DNA from: Beaufortia kweichowensis
Lineage: Eukaryota > Chordata > Actinopteri > Cypriniformes > Gastromyzontidae
Direction of reading: 5' to 3'
Assembly (NCBI GenBank): GCA_019155185.1
Contig: CM032817.1
Location: 7,212,034-7,276,033, forward strand
Length of the DNA stretch: 64,000 bases
In this document: in pieces, positions 1 to 12,690 of the stretch
Numbering within the stretch: position 1 is the stretch's first letter
Layout: the number at the start of each line of letters is the position of its first letter
The notes under the pieces: generated by a model
What the model saw: only the letters and a program-made list of their open reading frames with translations
The model's database searches: none
What the model was told of the DNA's origin: nothing
Position numbers and translations under genes: made by a program

Positions 1-779
1 TAGTACATTAACGAAATGGCTTTGAAATATTACGTCTTCCCAGAAAGCCATTATTTTGTATTCATGACACCTTACGGTAACAGGACCGCTACAGCAAAAA
101 CTGCGGGCCGTTGAGTAACATCACGCTAGCACAGGTACATGTACTCTTACAACACGACTACCCGCTGAGCGTGATATTATCTGTTAGCTTTGTAACATTG
201 AAGAAAATTTTTCAAAGCCACTATACCTACACATTCTGGCCTGTTGGTTTTGGAGTTTTTATAGCTTTTCTCTTTGTGTATGTGTACACATCCCCTTGCA
301 ACAAAGAAATGATCAACACTAATGCTACCGACATCCAACAACAACATTTGTCTTAAAACAAACTACTGTGGGTGCTTTACTGTTATACAACAAGGATAAT
401 CATCAGTCCTCTCCAAACCATTATGTCAAGCATTTTATTTTAGTTTGAGATCCTAAAAGCGTGCATGAAGCTATATTAATCTTGATTCACCTTTTGGGCC
501 TCATTTTTGATGAGATGATCTTCCAGAAATAGTCGTTGCAATACATCTCGTTGTCGAAAGCGTTTCCACAGGCATTACAAGCATATGGGCTTCATTTTTT
601 CCCTCGTATCATTACATTCATTTTCAGAAACTGTGGCCCTCGCTTAATAGCGAAATTAAATCCTGCACCTGCTGACTGGACTCTATGGAGCTATCATCCC
701 TGTAAAAAAGCCTAACTTCCATTTATGCGGATTTCTTTTCCTTCCCTGCAAACCATTTGATATCCTTGCTCCTCAGAGA

Positions 780-1060
780 TTAACCTTTATGCCCTTAATA
801 AATGGTCTATATTGACATCAAAGGAGCTGGCGCAAGGCCTTCTGGGAAGAGGTCTGGGGGCTTCCTTAAAGAAGCCGGGCCCTGGCGCGAGAAGCCTTAA
901 TCTGGGTTGAGTGTATGGATCTTACAGCTCGTCTTTGTCTTTTTAATTAAACCCGAGCACAGTTTGGAGGTTGTTTGACCTCTCCAAGCCCCCTCTTTGT
1001 GAGGATTGCCATAGGTCATTTCCATGCATATATTACCACATTTTAGTTCCTCTCTGCCTC
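780..1060. promoter_or_regulatory. Candidate conserved non-coding element
   Basis: Mixed-composition sequence with GC-rich blocks and AT-rich homeodomain-like cores (TTTTTAATTAAA near 940), bounded by AT-rich DNA. It has no coding frame. Its texture resembles the developmental enhancers that surround LMO genes. This is inference from composition only, because conservation could not be tested. Confidence 0.25.
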
Positions 1061-3250
1061 TAGTGTGTCCATGATCTGCTTGGATTTACAGATTAAACTG
1101 GAGGTGTGACTGAAGAATACCAGTCACGGAGAAAAAAGCTTGAAGTATATAATTTAAGGGAAGCCTTAACTAAGTATTAACTGGGGAATTGGAGAGACTT
1201 ATGCTTTTAATTGCATGAATGGCATGTTTTTTTTATTTTCAATTTAATATGATTTTCTAAAGAAGCATCGCTTCGGTTCAGCTTGCACAGCTGTGGTTGG
1301 GAGAGGGCGTGCCACCGCATCTTTGGCTGGCATCTCCTCTCTGCCGGCATGCGAGAGCGCGATAACCAACCTTGTCGCTTGACTCGCTGAGATATGCAAG
1401 CCCTTCTGCCGCCCCCAGAGTTTTGGCAGACACTGATCGGCTTTTGTTTCCGGGTTCTGTGCTTGGAAGCCATCCGCCATCTTGGCTTACGATGCCATTT
1501 GAAAACCTCACGGCTCATTCTCCAATCCCTCCAACTCCAGCTCCTCTTTTACCTGTGATAAAGCAGCAGATTCAATTTGGTAAACAAAACAGAAACAGAT
1601 TCCCTGACCTGAGAGGAAGGCTAAAAAAATCCCTCGCATGGCCTGGTACCTTTTAAACTATTCATGCCGAATTGTGCACGGAGACCACGTTACTGTAGGA
1701 TCAAATGCAACTACCAAACTTTTCTGTGCAGGCTGAAAAGGCCAATGGGGATCTAGCATTTTGCTTTAAGGTGTAAACTGTATTTGTAGTATATTGACAA
1801 ATTTTATAAAACCCAAATTTAAGTTTTTCTCTTATGTTGTTGGAATGCAAGAGATACAGTTGGTAAAACAGTGAGCTCTTTAAAGTCTCAGCTCTGCAGC
1901 TGAGGTCCAAAATGCAAGGTCTTCTTATTTGAGATGGTATTGTTTAAGATGTTTCCACTCCCCCAACTCTACACTTTCTGAACAGTAAGTTTCTCCAATT
2001 ATTTAGTAGTCCCTGGTCCAAGCAACTTGCCTCTCTGTGCCACGTCTCTCACATACAAGTTTAACAACCGAACAGAACAAAGCAGCTGTAGCTCAAACCC
2101 TGAACCTCCTCTGAAATGCTAGCTTTAGGGCTTTGTGTTATTATGTATGGGTAAGCCAGGTACAGAACTCCTAATGAAGCCCGCTCAGGAATTCAGCATG
2201 CATCAATCTATCTCGCGTATGACTGGCAGCTCTACGGACCTCATCAACGTACTGCATTCGCTGACAATTAGACCTCAGTTTGGCCTCAGACCTTCAGTCA
2301 CACCCCCTTTCTAATAAGACTTTTATGGAGATGAAGGAGGTAGGGGTGGATGCGGGGGAACCTCCAGATGGTGATTGGTCCATGTCAGCCCCACTTACAG
2401 GGGCTTGATTTGGATTGGGAGCGCAGTGCACCGAGCCCCCCGCGTGCAACCCCTGAGCGACTTCTCAATTAGTGTGCTGCCTAGCGGAACTGTGAACCGT
2501 CGCTGGACGCTTCTCACCTCAGCCCCTCGGCTCCTGGCACACAGCATCTGCCAAAATATCTCATATGATCACATGGTCAGGCTTATTTTGCTGTGGCTGT
2601 TACATCAATACACATGCTTCTATCAGGAGCAGCAGACCAAAGCCTTGCCTGACTGAAAAGTGCAATTTTTTCACGGTGTTGCTAAACTCAATGCATTGCC
2701 TGAAGTCAGAACATGCAAACGATTGGTTAACAAAATTATTTCATTATCGAGACTATAATTGCTGTATCAAAATGAGGAGTGCGTAATATTTAAGATGAAT
2801 AAAAAAGGTCATTTTTATTCTATATCAATGGCGTGAGAGCAGTCAGACCCGGTTGCTGAACTGTGCTTGTGTAAAATGAGATGTAAATGCAGCCGTTTTA
2901 ACGACTTGATTTATTCATGAGAGAAGCAAAAGAAAGGAAAGAATGTAAATGAGGCGCTCGGGTTTGCCCTTGAACCGGACACATCCACAAACAAGTCCAT
3001 CTCACCAAAAGAATTAACAACTTTATTAAATCATCTACAATAGCTCTTATGGAAATGTAGCGAGTACTTGATGTGAAACTGTATCTCAACATTTACTGCT
3101 GTAGATGAGCTGACAACTCACTTGACTTGAATATTCCTATTACTCAGAAAACATTAAGATCTTTCTGTATCCTTTGTCTTTCTTTTTCCTTCTATCATTC
3201 TTACTTTTTCTTCTTCTTCTTTTTTATTATTTTACCCTTTCTTTCCTTTT

Positions 3251-3271
3251 CTCTCTCTCTCTCTCTCTCTC
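3251..3271. repeat. (CT)n microsatellite
   Basis: An uninterrupted CT dinucleotide run, preceded by about 80 bases of T-rich pyrimidine tract. Confidence 0.9.
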
Positions 3272-4629
3272 ATAAATGAATCTTACGTATATCTGAGCAT
3301 GCAGAAATACAGACGTGGGATTACTCCAGCAGCATGTGCGTGTATACGAAAGTAGAAGAGACAGAAGGCCGTTGCCAGCCCCGCTGCTGCCACATTGATT
3401 GTGCTGAATCTACGACACATTCCCACATACATTTAATCTCTCTGAAATGCTAAAAAGGCAATCAAAGGAAGTCTGCATTAGGTGTGTGTGTGTCTGCGCA
3501 CATCAGCCCTGCTGATTTCTCATCCCAGCTTCTCTGCATTAGCCCTGCATGTCTCGACCAATCACACACACCCGTTTGCTCTTTTATGGCGGCTCTGCCC
3601 TAAAACGTGTCAGGCGCGACCTAGCACAGAACACTAAACGCTTTTCATGCTTAGTGTTAGCATTGTCCAGCTTATTAAACACCAAGGAGGAGAAAAATGC
3701 AGAACCAAATTATGGAGGAACAAGTATGCATATTTTAATATAATAATACAGTCAGATGAAAAGTTGGGTTATGCATGTAAGAACAAAATGTTGACAAAGG
3801 AAGTAAAAAATCTTTTGTGTGGCAGAATAAGTATTCATTTTTCCATTAATTGTTAATAAAGAAATATGCAAGAAATATGACTACAACTTCATGTCAGCTA
3901 TGCATTTCATCCCATGCCTCTCTTGTATCCCTTCACAGTCAGCTACATAATTAAAATTTTTGTTTTGTAAAAACACATTCATCATTGACATACGTAAGAT
4001 TTAGCTTGCCTCCAAATTCTCCTTACCGGTCCTAATTATAGAGCTCTCCTGTCGTAAAATAGTAAAAAAGCATCTTTAAACAAAGTCAATCTGGCATTTG
4101 CTGTACCTAGACTTTAACAGTTCCACATATTTGAGTTTGATCAGACCCATGGCCTTTATAAGCTCTCATTAAAAAGCGGTCTACTCTCGGTCTGTTCATT
4201 AGAGAGTTCTCCATTGTCAGACTTGGATAGCAAGATCATTCGCACTGATTCGCTGCTCTCTACCACGAATCTGCATAAAAAAAGAGAACCACACCGTAGG
4301 TTGTGTAGGTGCTGCTGTCCGTAACGCATTACTCCAAAACCCATATGTTCCCGGAACAAAGCAGAGCGGAGCGTTTGATACCGAGAAGAGCAAGTATAAT
4401 TAATTTGATTTTCTAAAAAGAGGAGGTGGGTGGAGAGACAGGGGCGTCGGTTAATGTATTGATCACAAGTTCATTTAGTTTTATCGTCATTCTTCTAATT
4501 ACTTTACTCTGAATAATATCAAGGTGCTTTTCATTGTAACTGCCAGTGGGAATTCCTGAAAAAAACACATCCAATCTACTCTATCAGTGATTAAAACATT
4601 TCAATCATTGGGTCCACAAAACACCCCTC

Positions 4630-4830
4630 AAGCTCAGTATGGGGCGGCATTCAGGACTCAGTCTAATTAAAATCCTACATTAAATATTTCTTAATTATCT
4701 TTTTCATGAAAAGAATGGAAAGGGAAATTAATCAGGTTGCTTTTGAAGACCCTTTCCCAGATGGGATCCACAAATCTAGTGGGGCTGTTATTGGTTTTCC
4801 ACTTTTGCTGCAGAATTCAAGCCGTAACAG
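4630..4830. promoter_or_regulatory. Candidate conserved non-coding element
   Basis: A non-coding segment with repeated TAATTA-type cores (around 4664 and 4691), followed by a mixed-composition block up to about 4830. It has no open frame and no repeat signature that I recognise. Regulatory function is inferred from motif density and texture only. Confidence 0.25.
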
Positions 4831-5519
4831 TCGGTAAATAATGAGTTTTTCTTAAGTTGGCATGTGTTTAAAACTATGGTTATTTGGTTGTACGTTAAGG
4901 AAACATGCTTAGCTATTTAAACTATGAATTGTGGAAGATCTCTGACAACAAAAATTAGAGGATTACAAAAAGGGAATGAATGCAATTTTAGTGTTATATA
5001 ACAGTCCATCCATCAACAAAAAAGCTAAGTAAACCTTATATAGTACAAAATGATTTCAAAAGCAAAAAAAAGCTCTTACTGAAGTATTTAAATAACCTGA
5101 CTTGACTATTACACACTTCATTAATTTAAAAGGTATTTTAAACACAGCTAGCATCAAATATCCTGCTATCCACAAATTCTGTACCAATACATGATACAAA
5201 CCCTTTCTAGTGCTGGATATCAAGAGACTACACAAAGAAGTCGCTCAATGTGCACATAATATGCATAGACATTCTTTACAGCAAAAATATCAAGATTATA
5301 AATATTAAGCAATTCTTTCAAAGTAACTACACTGACCTTTTTCCTATTTAAGTGGTTAGTCTAGGCTTTAACTAGCAAACTAATAGTTATGATTTTTTCC
5401 TTTCCTTTGCAAACAACGTCTCTAACACGAAGCGTCCTTAATATGAACAAAACCATCCGTTCCTGAATTAAGTCTCACGTACCCGGAAAATAAATTAATA
5501 GATAATGCTACTGAACAAA

Positions 5520-5810
5520 GAAATTCTCCGTCCCTTCTCGCCTCTATATTGTGTTAAATGAGATGGCGTGGAGATGTTAAAAGCTCTGAAGGCGTCCTGT
5601 AATTGCTATGTTGTGCTTGGAAAAAAGCTTTGCCACCATTAACCTCTCTTCAATACAATTCACTTCACATGTCTGGCAATTACGTGACCAATAACTCTCC
5701 ATTCTTGCAAATATGTGTGTTCTTGACTTCCTGTAATTAAATTGGGCTTTTCACATGTAATCTGAAATCACGGAGAGGTCAAAACGCGCACTTGTAATCA
5801 CCATCGATCG
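5520..5810. promoter_or_regulatory. Candidate conserved non-coding element
   Basis: Mixed-composition non-coding sequence with several TAATTA or GTAATTA cores (5598, 5676, 5732) and a run that looks neither repetitive nor degenerate. It ends just before a CT microsatellite. Regulatory role is inferred. Confidence 0.25.
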
Positions 5811-5924
5811 AATTCAAAGTTGAGGTGCAAACACTTAATCTATTATTTTTCTTCTGTGCTAAATCGTGCTGAAGGTGAGGTCAAGGATGCGGCTGAAGGG
5901 TCAGGGGTAAAACCACATTGTGTT

Positions 5925-5933
5925 TTCTCTCTT

Positions 5934-5984
<51 letters not shown>

Positions 5985-5999
5985 GTCTCTCTCTCTCTC
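5925..5999. repeat. (CT)n microsatellite, interrupted
   Basis: A pyrimidine dinucleotide run of about 75 bases with TTTC and GTCT interruptions. On the minus strand it produces an Arg-Glu repeat in a spurious open frame. Confidence 0.95.
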
Positions 6000-6489
6000 A
6001 GTTGCCAGCAGAATAGAAGTTCTGCAGCAAATTTAAGGACAGACTCTATTTTTTGACAGCTCTTTTGACTTCTTAAAAGCAAAGGGCACCTGTTCTTTGA
6101 ACAGACATGATCTTTCAAGTAGATGATGAATAGGAGTTTCAAAAAGCTGTGAACGTTATTTTGCTCCCCTTCCAAAAAGACATTCGGTGCTGGGTGATGT
6201 ATGCTACCAAACGTGTCTATCGCTCACCAGAGGCCACGTGCACCGCAATGCATCTTCCCAACATTTTCTATGAAGTTAGACCTTTAGAATAATCCATTAA
6301 ATGCGTCTGCACCTACGCAATGCCCTATCAGGACGACTTCGCAACCTTTCTCAGAAACGCTACAAGCCAATGTCGAACGTTCTTTCTGCAGCCACCATTT
6401 TGAGAACCTAAAGCTCGCAATGCAGGCCTTCCCATTTTAGCTAAACGCTTCTGAGATCATTTGCCTGGACACATTATGTTTTTGGATGG

Positions 6490-6800
6490 TCCCCTCCAGT
6501 TGAGATTAGCTTAATTAGCTGTGAAGAGCAATGACTCGTGGGACTGCGCATGTTTGGTGCAGATAATTGCAGGGCTAACGTGGCACACCCCGGTGCCCAG
6601 CTTGCAACTGCAGGTGGGTTGGCATAGAGAAGAGCCTATCACAGTGCACATCTGGGCCCTGCGGGGGTTGAAAACTTTCATTACACCCCTCGTCAAAATG
6701 CCCTCAGATTTCCCGCTCGCCACTGCCAGGTTTTCTCGCTAAAAAGCCCTCCAAAGCTTTTGGATGGCAGTGTGTTGTGAGGGCATAATTATTTTTGTTT
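6490..6800. promoter_or_regulatory. Candidate conserved non-coding element
   Basis: Contains a near-palindromic AGCTTAATTAGCT at 6508-6520 with a homeodomain core, then about 200 bases of balanced, non-repetitive sequence. It is open in short frames on both strands, but without codon bias or splice context. Regulatory role is inferred from texture. Confidence 0.25.
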
Positions 6801-7179
6801 CGCTGCGATTTTCACTTGAAAGAGTTCAGAAAGAGCCGTCGCACCTTTCATCTCGGGTGTTTATTTGAGCATGCAGATGCATGAAACAATTTGACCGCCT
6901 TTGTTTGAATTAAAGTCTCCTGATATGCCTATCTATGTTACCATCTTATTATAACAGTTTCTCAAGTCAGTTCTTTAAGTTGCTGTTGTCTTAAAGGGAT
7001 GTTTACAGTAATTACACTGTTGAGGCTGTAACTTTCCACATCAAGACAATAATTACCCCTTTTTTTCTCCACCGCTTCTAAACTGGATCTCATGTGAAAA
7101 CACCCGAGTTTCTCGCTTAATGAGTGAATGATGTTCATGTGACGCTCATGAGTTTTAAACACGCGCACGCGGTCTTTCT

Positions 7180-7520
7180 GGCTAATTATCGTGGGTCTCT
7201 GCTTCAGCCTGAGCGAGCTGACAGGTCAGCGGAGAGCTGTTCTATCTGCCCTGCAGTGGAAAGCTGAGAGGCCCATAATTCATCATTAGGATATCAGAGT
7301 CCAGGTGCAGATTAGAACTGATTGAGCCAGCAGCCAGGCAAGGCAGGGCACTCAAGGAGGAAAATCTTATCCCACAGACAATTCCCAGGTCACGCCCGCT
7401 GTAATTGAAATAATTTTGCCCCAAGAGTTGTTTAATCTTCGAAAATCACATGTGGAGGCGCTAAATTGAAGAAAGGACACGACTGATCGCATCTGCCAAC
7501 CCGGTCAACCTTCTGAGCTG
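7180..7520. promoter_or_regulatory. Candidate conserved non-coding element
   Basis: A balanced-composition non-coding block. It includes GCCCATAATTCATCATTAGG near 7271 and a GTAATTGAAATAATTTTG segment near 7401, both with AT-core sites set in GC-rich flanks. No coding exon or repeat was recognised. Inferred enhancer-like element. Confidence 0.3.
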
Positions 7521-7749
7521 CCCCTCCTTCTTCCCAGAGCTTTTTCTTTCTTTTTAGTCTGATTCCGTGTACTATTAAAGTCAATTTCATATATATAAAT
7601 ACTGACACTTTTATAAAATGAAAAGTTTCATTTGGTTAGTATGGCTAATTAACCATAAAAAAGCCTTTACTTATTAAAAGCTGTTGTACTCCCAAACACT
7701 GACAAATAGTCTGCTTTAGTAGATTTACATAAATAAAAATTAGGAAATG

Positions 7750-7860
7750 AAGCAAAAATATTGATGACTCATCCTGCACTGCACCATTTGTCCAATCAAA
7801 TGCTCTCTCGAATGTCACGCCCCCACTTTAACTTAAGCTCAATATTTGTATATTTCAACC
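7750..7860. repeat. Dispersed repeat, copy 1
   Basis: Shares an ordered string of words with 14455-14570 in the same orientation: GCAAAAA, TGATGACTCAT, TGCACTGC, TTTGTCCAATCA, GCTCT and a run of Cs. This indicates two diverged copies of one dispersed element. The family was not identified. Confidence 0.6.
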
Positions 7861-7969
7861 CTCTCAATGCAAGATCAATATTAAAAGTATCAATATTTTA
7901 AGATTAAACCGCCCATTTTTAGGGTCCCCAGCTCACCACACCCCCCTTTCCATTCTAAACATTGACATT

Positions 7970-8490
7970 AAAAGTTTGCGACGACGCTAGCTGCAGACAC
8001 AGCGCCGCATGTTAGCAGGCAGAGAGCCTGCTGCTCGAGACGCAACAAATCATTTGTCTGTTATTAACCCTGAGCCTGTAATTATGCAGATTGCCATAGA
8101 TTTTCCCTGGGTGCCGAGAAGTGAGATCCAGGGGTTGCTCTCAGCGTGGCAGGCGGACGCGAGAACGGCCGCGCATTACTGAACTTGCCACATTCATCAC
8201 GGTGACTGATGGCACAGGCAGCCGGTCCCCGGGTCCCGGTGGTTAATGTAGTGGGTAATTAACTGTCATTTGCCTGGTAATAGGCCGATGATCAATGGTT
8301 TGTGAGGAAACAAATTCTAATTCGGCAGCTGATGAATGCACGCTGCGGCCAGAGCGATTGAAGTCGCAGGGGTGGCGGAGGGAGAAAGGAGAGAGAGCCA
8401 CTGTCAGAATTTTAAATGCCTCTGGAGGTGGCAGTGTTATCATTTTGCTTTTATCCTGCAAAAAGGAGCAAAAATGTGCTTAATTTGTCG
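7970..8490. promoter_or_regulatory. Candidate conserved non-coding element cluster
   Basis: About 500 bases of unusually GC-balanced non-coding sequence inside AT-rich surroundings. It includes a perfect 7-bp hairpin (AGCAGGC at 8014, GCCTGCT at 8026) and homeodomain-like cores (TAATTA at 8077 and 8257). No coding exon could be supported. Inferred regulatory DNA of lmo3. Confidence 0.3.
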
Positions 8491-8999
8491 TCCTAAACAA
8501 TCGAAGAATAAAGGCCTGATGGTTCAGATAAACATGATGCTTTGTTTTGTTTGAAGTCGTTTACTTGTTGCTAAGTCTTTACACTGCAGTTGCTTGCGAG
8601 AAAAATATTTGCTAATGCAGCAATGCTTTGGTCATGCAGCCTTTGTCACTTATACGGATACTTATTATTCAATACATTTTGGATTTCTTGCAAGCTACCA
8701 TAGTGTGCAGAATTGCTTTGTAGGTTTGAGATTGAGTTAGGAACCAAAAGAAGACTTTGTTTTTTGTAATATCAGATGAGAATAACCGTTTCCAAATCTG
8801 GATTCTTTTCATTAGGACTAGACAAAAAGAATCAGAAAAAGAATCATTAAAAAAGTAAGAAGCAGAATCATTAAATTCAGGGATTCCAAAATGATACAGT
8901 TCTGATCATAACAATGTCTCCGGTTGTTTCTTGTTCTTTGGGTCAAAGGAATTACTCGCACGTTAGAATCCCAGAGGGGTTTCGTTTGATAGCAGTCAT

Positions 9000-9830
9000 T
9001 TACAAGGATTTCCTAGCTCGATGACAATATCGAGGTGACATCGCTAATGCATTTTCCATTGGGGAACAGTCTAATGATTACAGCAAAGCTGCACGCTCCA
9101 GCCTCGCCTAGCGACCACTAGGATAAAGCCTTGTGGAATAATTTAATTGGTGTCTGTTTTCCTCTCATCAAATAGGTGCCAGTCAACTGTGAAAAGCCGT
9201 TGTGCACCTCCAACACCTTTTGTGACCAATCAGGTGCTGTGATTTCGCATTCTCTTTTAACTCACGAACCCGAGCCGGGAGGAATTTTAATTTCACGCCG
9301 CCTCTTCGGCCTGTTAAAATATACATGCTATTTTGTCAGCCTTTATGTCGAATGGAGTGTGATTTCCTCTTTAATACTCTACAAATATGTCACAGCCAAT
9401 GACCACTGACTTGAAGCTGGACTAAAGCAATAAACACGGCTAAACTATGAACGAGTTTCTCGGTCAGATTGTCCGTTTAGTCAAAGGTCTGGCTACGTGA
9501 GACTATTCTCTCCCAGGCTGCGTTTAGAGAACATGTACCTCCGAATTCATTACAAGCCGAGCACGCTTAATTTGCCGCCTCCCTTGAGAGCCATTAGCGT
9601 CTGCAGCATCAAACTGGCAGACCGGTGAAAGACAAGTGGCAGGTAGAGCTTCATCCATCTTGCTGCCCCTCCCGGTTTCCTGGTGGGCTGGGAAAAAGAC
9701 CTCTGGAAGGCTTCTGTGCAGATAGACGCTGGATGTTTATGGCCCAGTTCCCTGATTTTAGCAGCAGCAGGTGCATCTATTGTTTGCAGAGGCAATATCA
9801 TTCAGATAAACATTATTTTAGCCACATAAC
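9000..9830. promoter_or_regulatory. Candidate conserved non-coding element cluster
   Basis: Two mixed-composition blocks (about 9000-9410 and 9530-9810) with balanced base content and AT-core motifs. They are separated by ordinary sequence and followed by an AT-rich desert up to the lmo3 exon. Short frames on both strands have no splice context. Inferred regulatory DNA. Confidence 0.3.
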
Positions 9831-12021
9831 TGAAACACTATATTTGTTGCAATGAGATCAGATAGAATTACACCTTACTGACCTTGTTTATGTAAAGTTC
9901 ATGATGTCTAATTTTGCCGTTTTGTTGTCACGATGACGTAAAGCCACTCAGGCCAGTTAATGTTGTTACTTTCAGATGATCCACGTAAACTCCACCCACA
10001 GTCATTTTATCTGTAAAACATGAGAAAGAAGTTAATAAAGAAGGAATAGCTCAATTCATTTTATAATTTGTGTTTCAACAAAATTACAATAACAATTAGT
10101 CTTGGTAAAGCTCTGGAACATCAGTTTGATGTGGTACTTTAACTGCAAAAACTAAGTTCTTGTTGTGTTTTTGCTTGTACACTACGCAGAACATCTCTGT
10201 ACCTGATTCTTCTGCTTGTGTTTATTTGGAGATGTCCAATGCATGAGCTCATTCGTTTAGAATCTGCTGTCTGGACAATAGTCAAGTGCTGAGAGTTTCA
10301 CATAATCCAAAAAGAAAGTTTTTTCAAAACTGAAAAATAAGGAAACATGGTCTGTAAAAACAGATCAGTATTGAATGTGAATCAGGATTATTTTGTACTG
10401 TAAGTTTTTTTTCCATTCTCATGAATGTCTTTCCATACTTACACTGAATCCATATTTTTTACAGGAGGATCCACATGAACTGTTCCTAATGAAGATTTTT
10501 TTTTTATTAACATTAATATTTACTTATATTTACTTATTTACTTCTTTGCCAGTCTGTTGAAACAAATCTAGTTATGACAGATAAACTGTAAGAAGTTTAC
10601 AAAATGCAGAAGACTCTTTAAATACAAACACAAGTATTGATTTCTATGCACTGTGTATTACATTGACAGATCTGTGCCTCGTGTATTTTCACAGCACAGA
10701 TCTGTGTCCTTAATTTCTTAATTCTAATTATTTTAAACATTTAAACAAATACAATTCAATGAAAAGCAGGTTGATATACGCTTCCATCTGGTCTTCAAAA
10801 TGTTGTTTTCAACAATAAATGAAATGTAAATATTATTTTAACATAAAATAGAAAAGGACAAATTTAGAAAATTTTAATTAGAAAGTTCTTTTAGATCAGT
10901 TGCAAGATAGGAGTAAAAAAATCCCTCTCATCATTTCATCGGTTTCATGCTGAAGCCTTCTGGCTATGCACTTTATTCTGAGACGAGATAACACAAAAGT
11001 GTCTATATTTAGTCAGCTCAAAGGAAAAGGCATAATTTCTTTAATTAAATTGACACCAATTCATGAGATGTGTAGTGATATTGTTTTCTACAGTTACCTG
11101 AACACTATGGAAGAAATCCTTCATCGTTTCAAGGTGTGTTGACAGTAGCCTGTAATTCTGTAGGTATTCATGAAGGCAAAATCTATCTGCTTCTCTCGCT
11201 TTTTTTATTTGCCTGTGGGAAACATAGTTTTTGAAGGTTAATAAACAACCCTGCATATCCCAGGCCCTGAGATCATTTATCAGATTGCGATCTCTTACAG
11301 AGTCAGAGAGTGGCATGCAGTTTTATCATTTTAACAACGACGGCTAAAAGTGCCTGAAGAAGTCCGCCTAATAGGTTATTTTGTTATATGATTTCGTTAT
11401 CAGATATTTCTTTTTTCCCTTTACCCCCTTTACTAGGTCGCGGTGGAGTAACAGTCATGAATCCCTAATGAATGCGTTCTCTGTAATGTCCTGCGAGAAT
11501 GCTGCAAAATAATAAGCTCGTCCCTGGGCAGCGGAAACAGGCGACTCTTATACTCTCTTATTTTATTTTTACTTATAATATTCATAACACTAAACAAACA
11601 AACAAAAATGAATAAATATGTTAATGTTATTTTTAAAAATACCTAAAATTTAAAATATATAAAAAATTAAAATACCTAAAATAAAAAAAATGTAGTTTGG
11701 ATAATGCAACAAATTACTTACTATATTTTAAATAAATTTGCAGTAATGCAGAAATATAAACAATAGCATGTGTAGACTTATTTGTGATTTTCACTTTAAA
11801 TAACTTTAAATAATAAACATTTGTATATTCGTCAGCTTATAAGTTTATGTGTTCATGGGTCATGTGACCGTTCCATCAGTGGACCGATTGATTATTGTCG
11901 AGTTCTGTCTTACTCTTGCTTTTGTCACCGAAGTATTTTCCCCAGTACAATTCATGACATTTGACCTCAATGTTTAGATGCTTTTGGCTGCAAGTTAAAT
12001 ATCTTTGAAACTCTTTGCCAG

Positions 12022-12147
12022 GTTGTTTGGTGTGACGGGGAACTGTGCAGCCTGCAGTAAACTTATCCCAGCATTCGAGATGGTCATGAGAGCCAAGGAG
12101 AACGTTTATCATCTGGACTGCTTTGCCTGCCAGCTGTGTAACCAGAG
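12022..12147 (+). CDS. lmo3: LIM domain only 3, exon encoding most of LIM domain 2
   Basis: The exon is flanked by an acceptor (TTTGCCAG, AG at 12020-12021) and a donor (GTAAGT from 12148). It opens with the last base of an arginine codon and ends with the first two bases of another. The frame begins LFGVTGNCAACSKL and carries the LIM zinc ligands: Cys-x2-Cys, then His-x2-Cys and Cys-x2-Cys in YHLDCFACQLC. LMO proteins are small nuclear cofactors with two LIM domains and no DNA-binding domain; they bridge bHLH and GATA factors through LDB1. The sequence, together with the next exon, matches LMO3 better than LMO1 because of the C-terminus. It corresponds to about residues 69-111 of the 145-aa family protein. 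The first LIM domain exons are not in the window. Confidence 0.95.
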
Positions 12148-12514
12148 GTAAGTCATACAGTACTGTACCAATACCCCTCCAAATATAGTTTGTATTCTTT
12201 CTTTACAAGCAAGTTTGTAGCATGTGAAGCAAATATGTTTATCAACATGAAGTCATATTGTGGATCAGAGTTATTAAGCAGACACTGTCCTGTCTATAGT
12301 ATATCTTACGGTAAATGTATTACAGTGACAGTTACCTCTTAACCCCCGTATCGTGTCTCACTCAAGGGCATATTTCCGATAGGGAATCCCGGGGACTACA
12401 TAAATCGACACTCCCGGGGTTTGAAAAATGACCTTCAGATTGCACGCCCAGTTGTTCAACCACCAAAAGGTGGTTTGGCAGGAGTTTTCTTATCCAACAC
12501 ATCTGAAATTACAT

Positions 12515-12690
12515 CAGCCTATTTACTACAGTACAGTACAGTCCCCCTGGAGCAAAAAGTACATTGCTCAAGGGCAAAACAGTGATGGGGATAAGTCTTT
12601 AGTATATGAATCGCCCTACTGGGATGCAAACCAGCAACCTTTAGTTGCAATTATGTTCTACAGATACCAAATGAACAATTGTCGACATCT
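12515..12690. repeat. Dispersed fish repeat, degenerate copy
   Basis: Contains TTGCTCAAGGGCAAAAC followed by a degenerate ATGCAAACCAGCAACCTTT. These words recur in the same order as CTCAAGGGCACAAC and GAACCTTCAGGT at 21070-21180. This combination is common in teleost dispersed repeats, where it probably derives from the reverse complement of a tRNA-like promoter. The family name was not determined. Confidence 0.45.

Larger units (their letters stand above)
1..12021 (+). other. lmo3: lmo3 intron (partial), enhancer-like DNA
   Basis: No coding exon could be supported here. The exon at 12022 is the first coding exon in view and it starts in the middle of an arginine codon, so this stretch is intron (or possibly includes upstream gene DNA). 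I looked for the first LIM domain exon of lmo3 on the plus strand and did not find it, so it should lie left of the window. The stretch holds CT microsatellites, a dispersed repeat near 7750 and several mixed-composition segments listed separately. Roughly 9880-11990 is AT-rich with nothing I can name. Confidence 0.6.

Noticed and set aside
111..356. 81-aa hydrophobic open frame on the plus strand
   Set aside because: It has a membrane-like stretch but no family resemblance and no exon context. AT-rich DNA readily gives hydrophobic chance frames.
5843..6175. Minus-strand frame with Arg-Glu repeats
   Set aside because: Translation of the CT microsatellite; no flanking domain.
1..12021. First LIM domain exon of lmo3 inside the window
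   Set aside because: No sequence encoding the expected Cys and His zinc-ligand pattern with splice sites was found on the plus strand.
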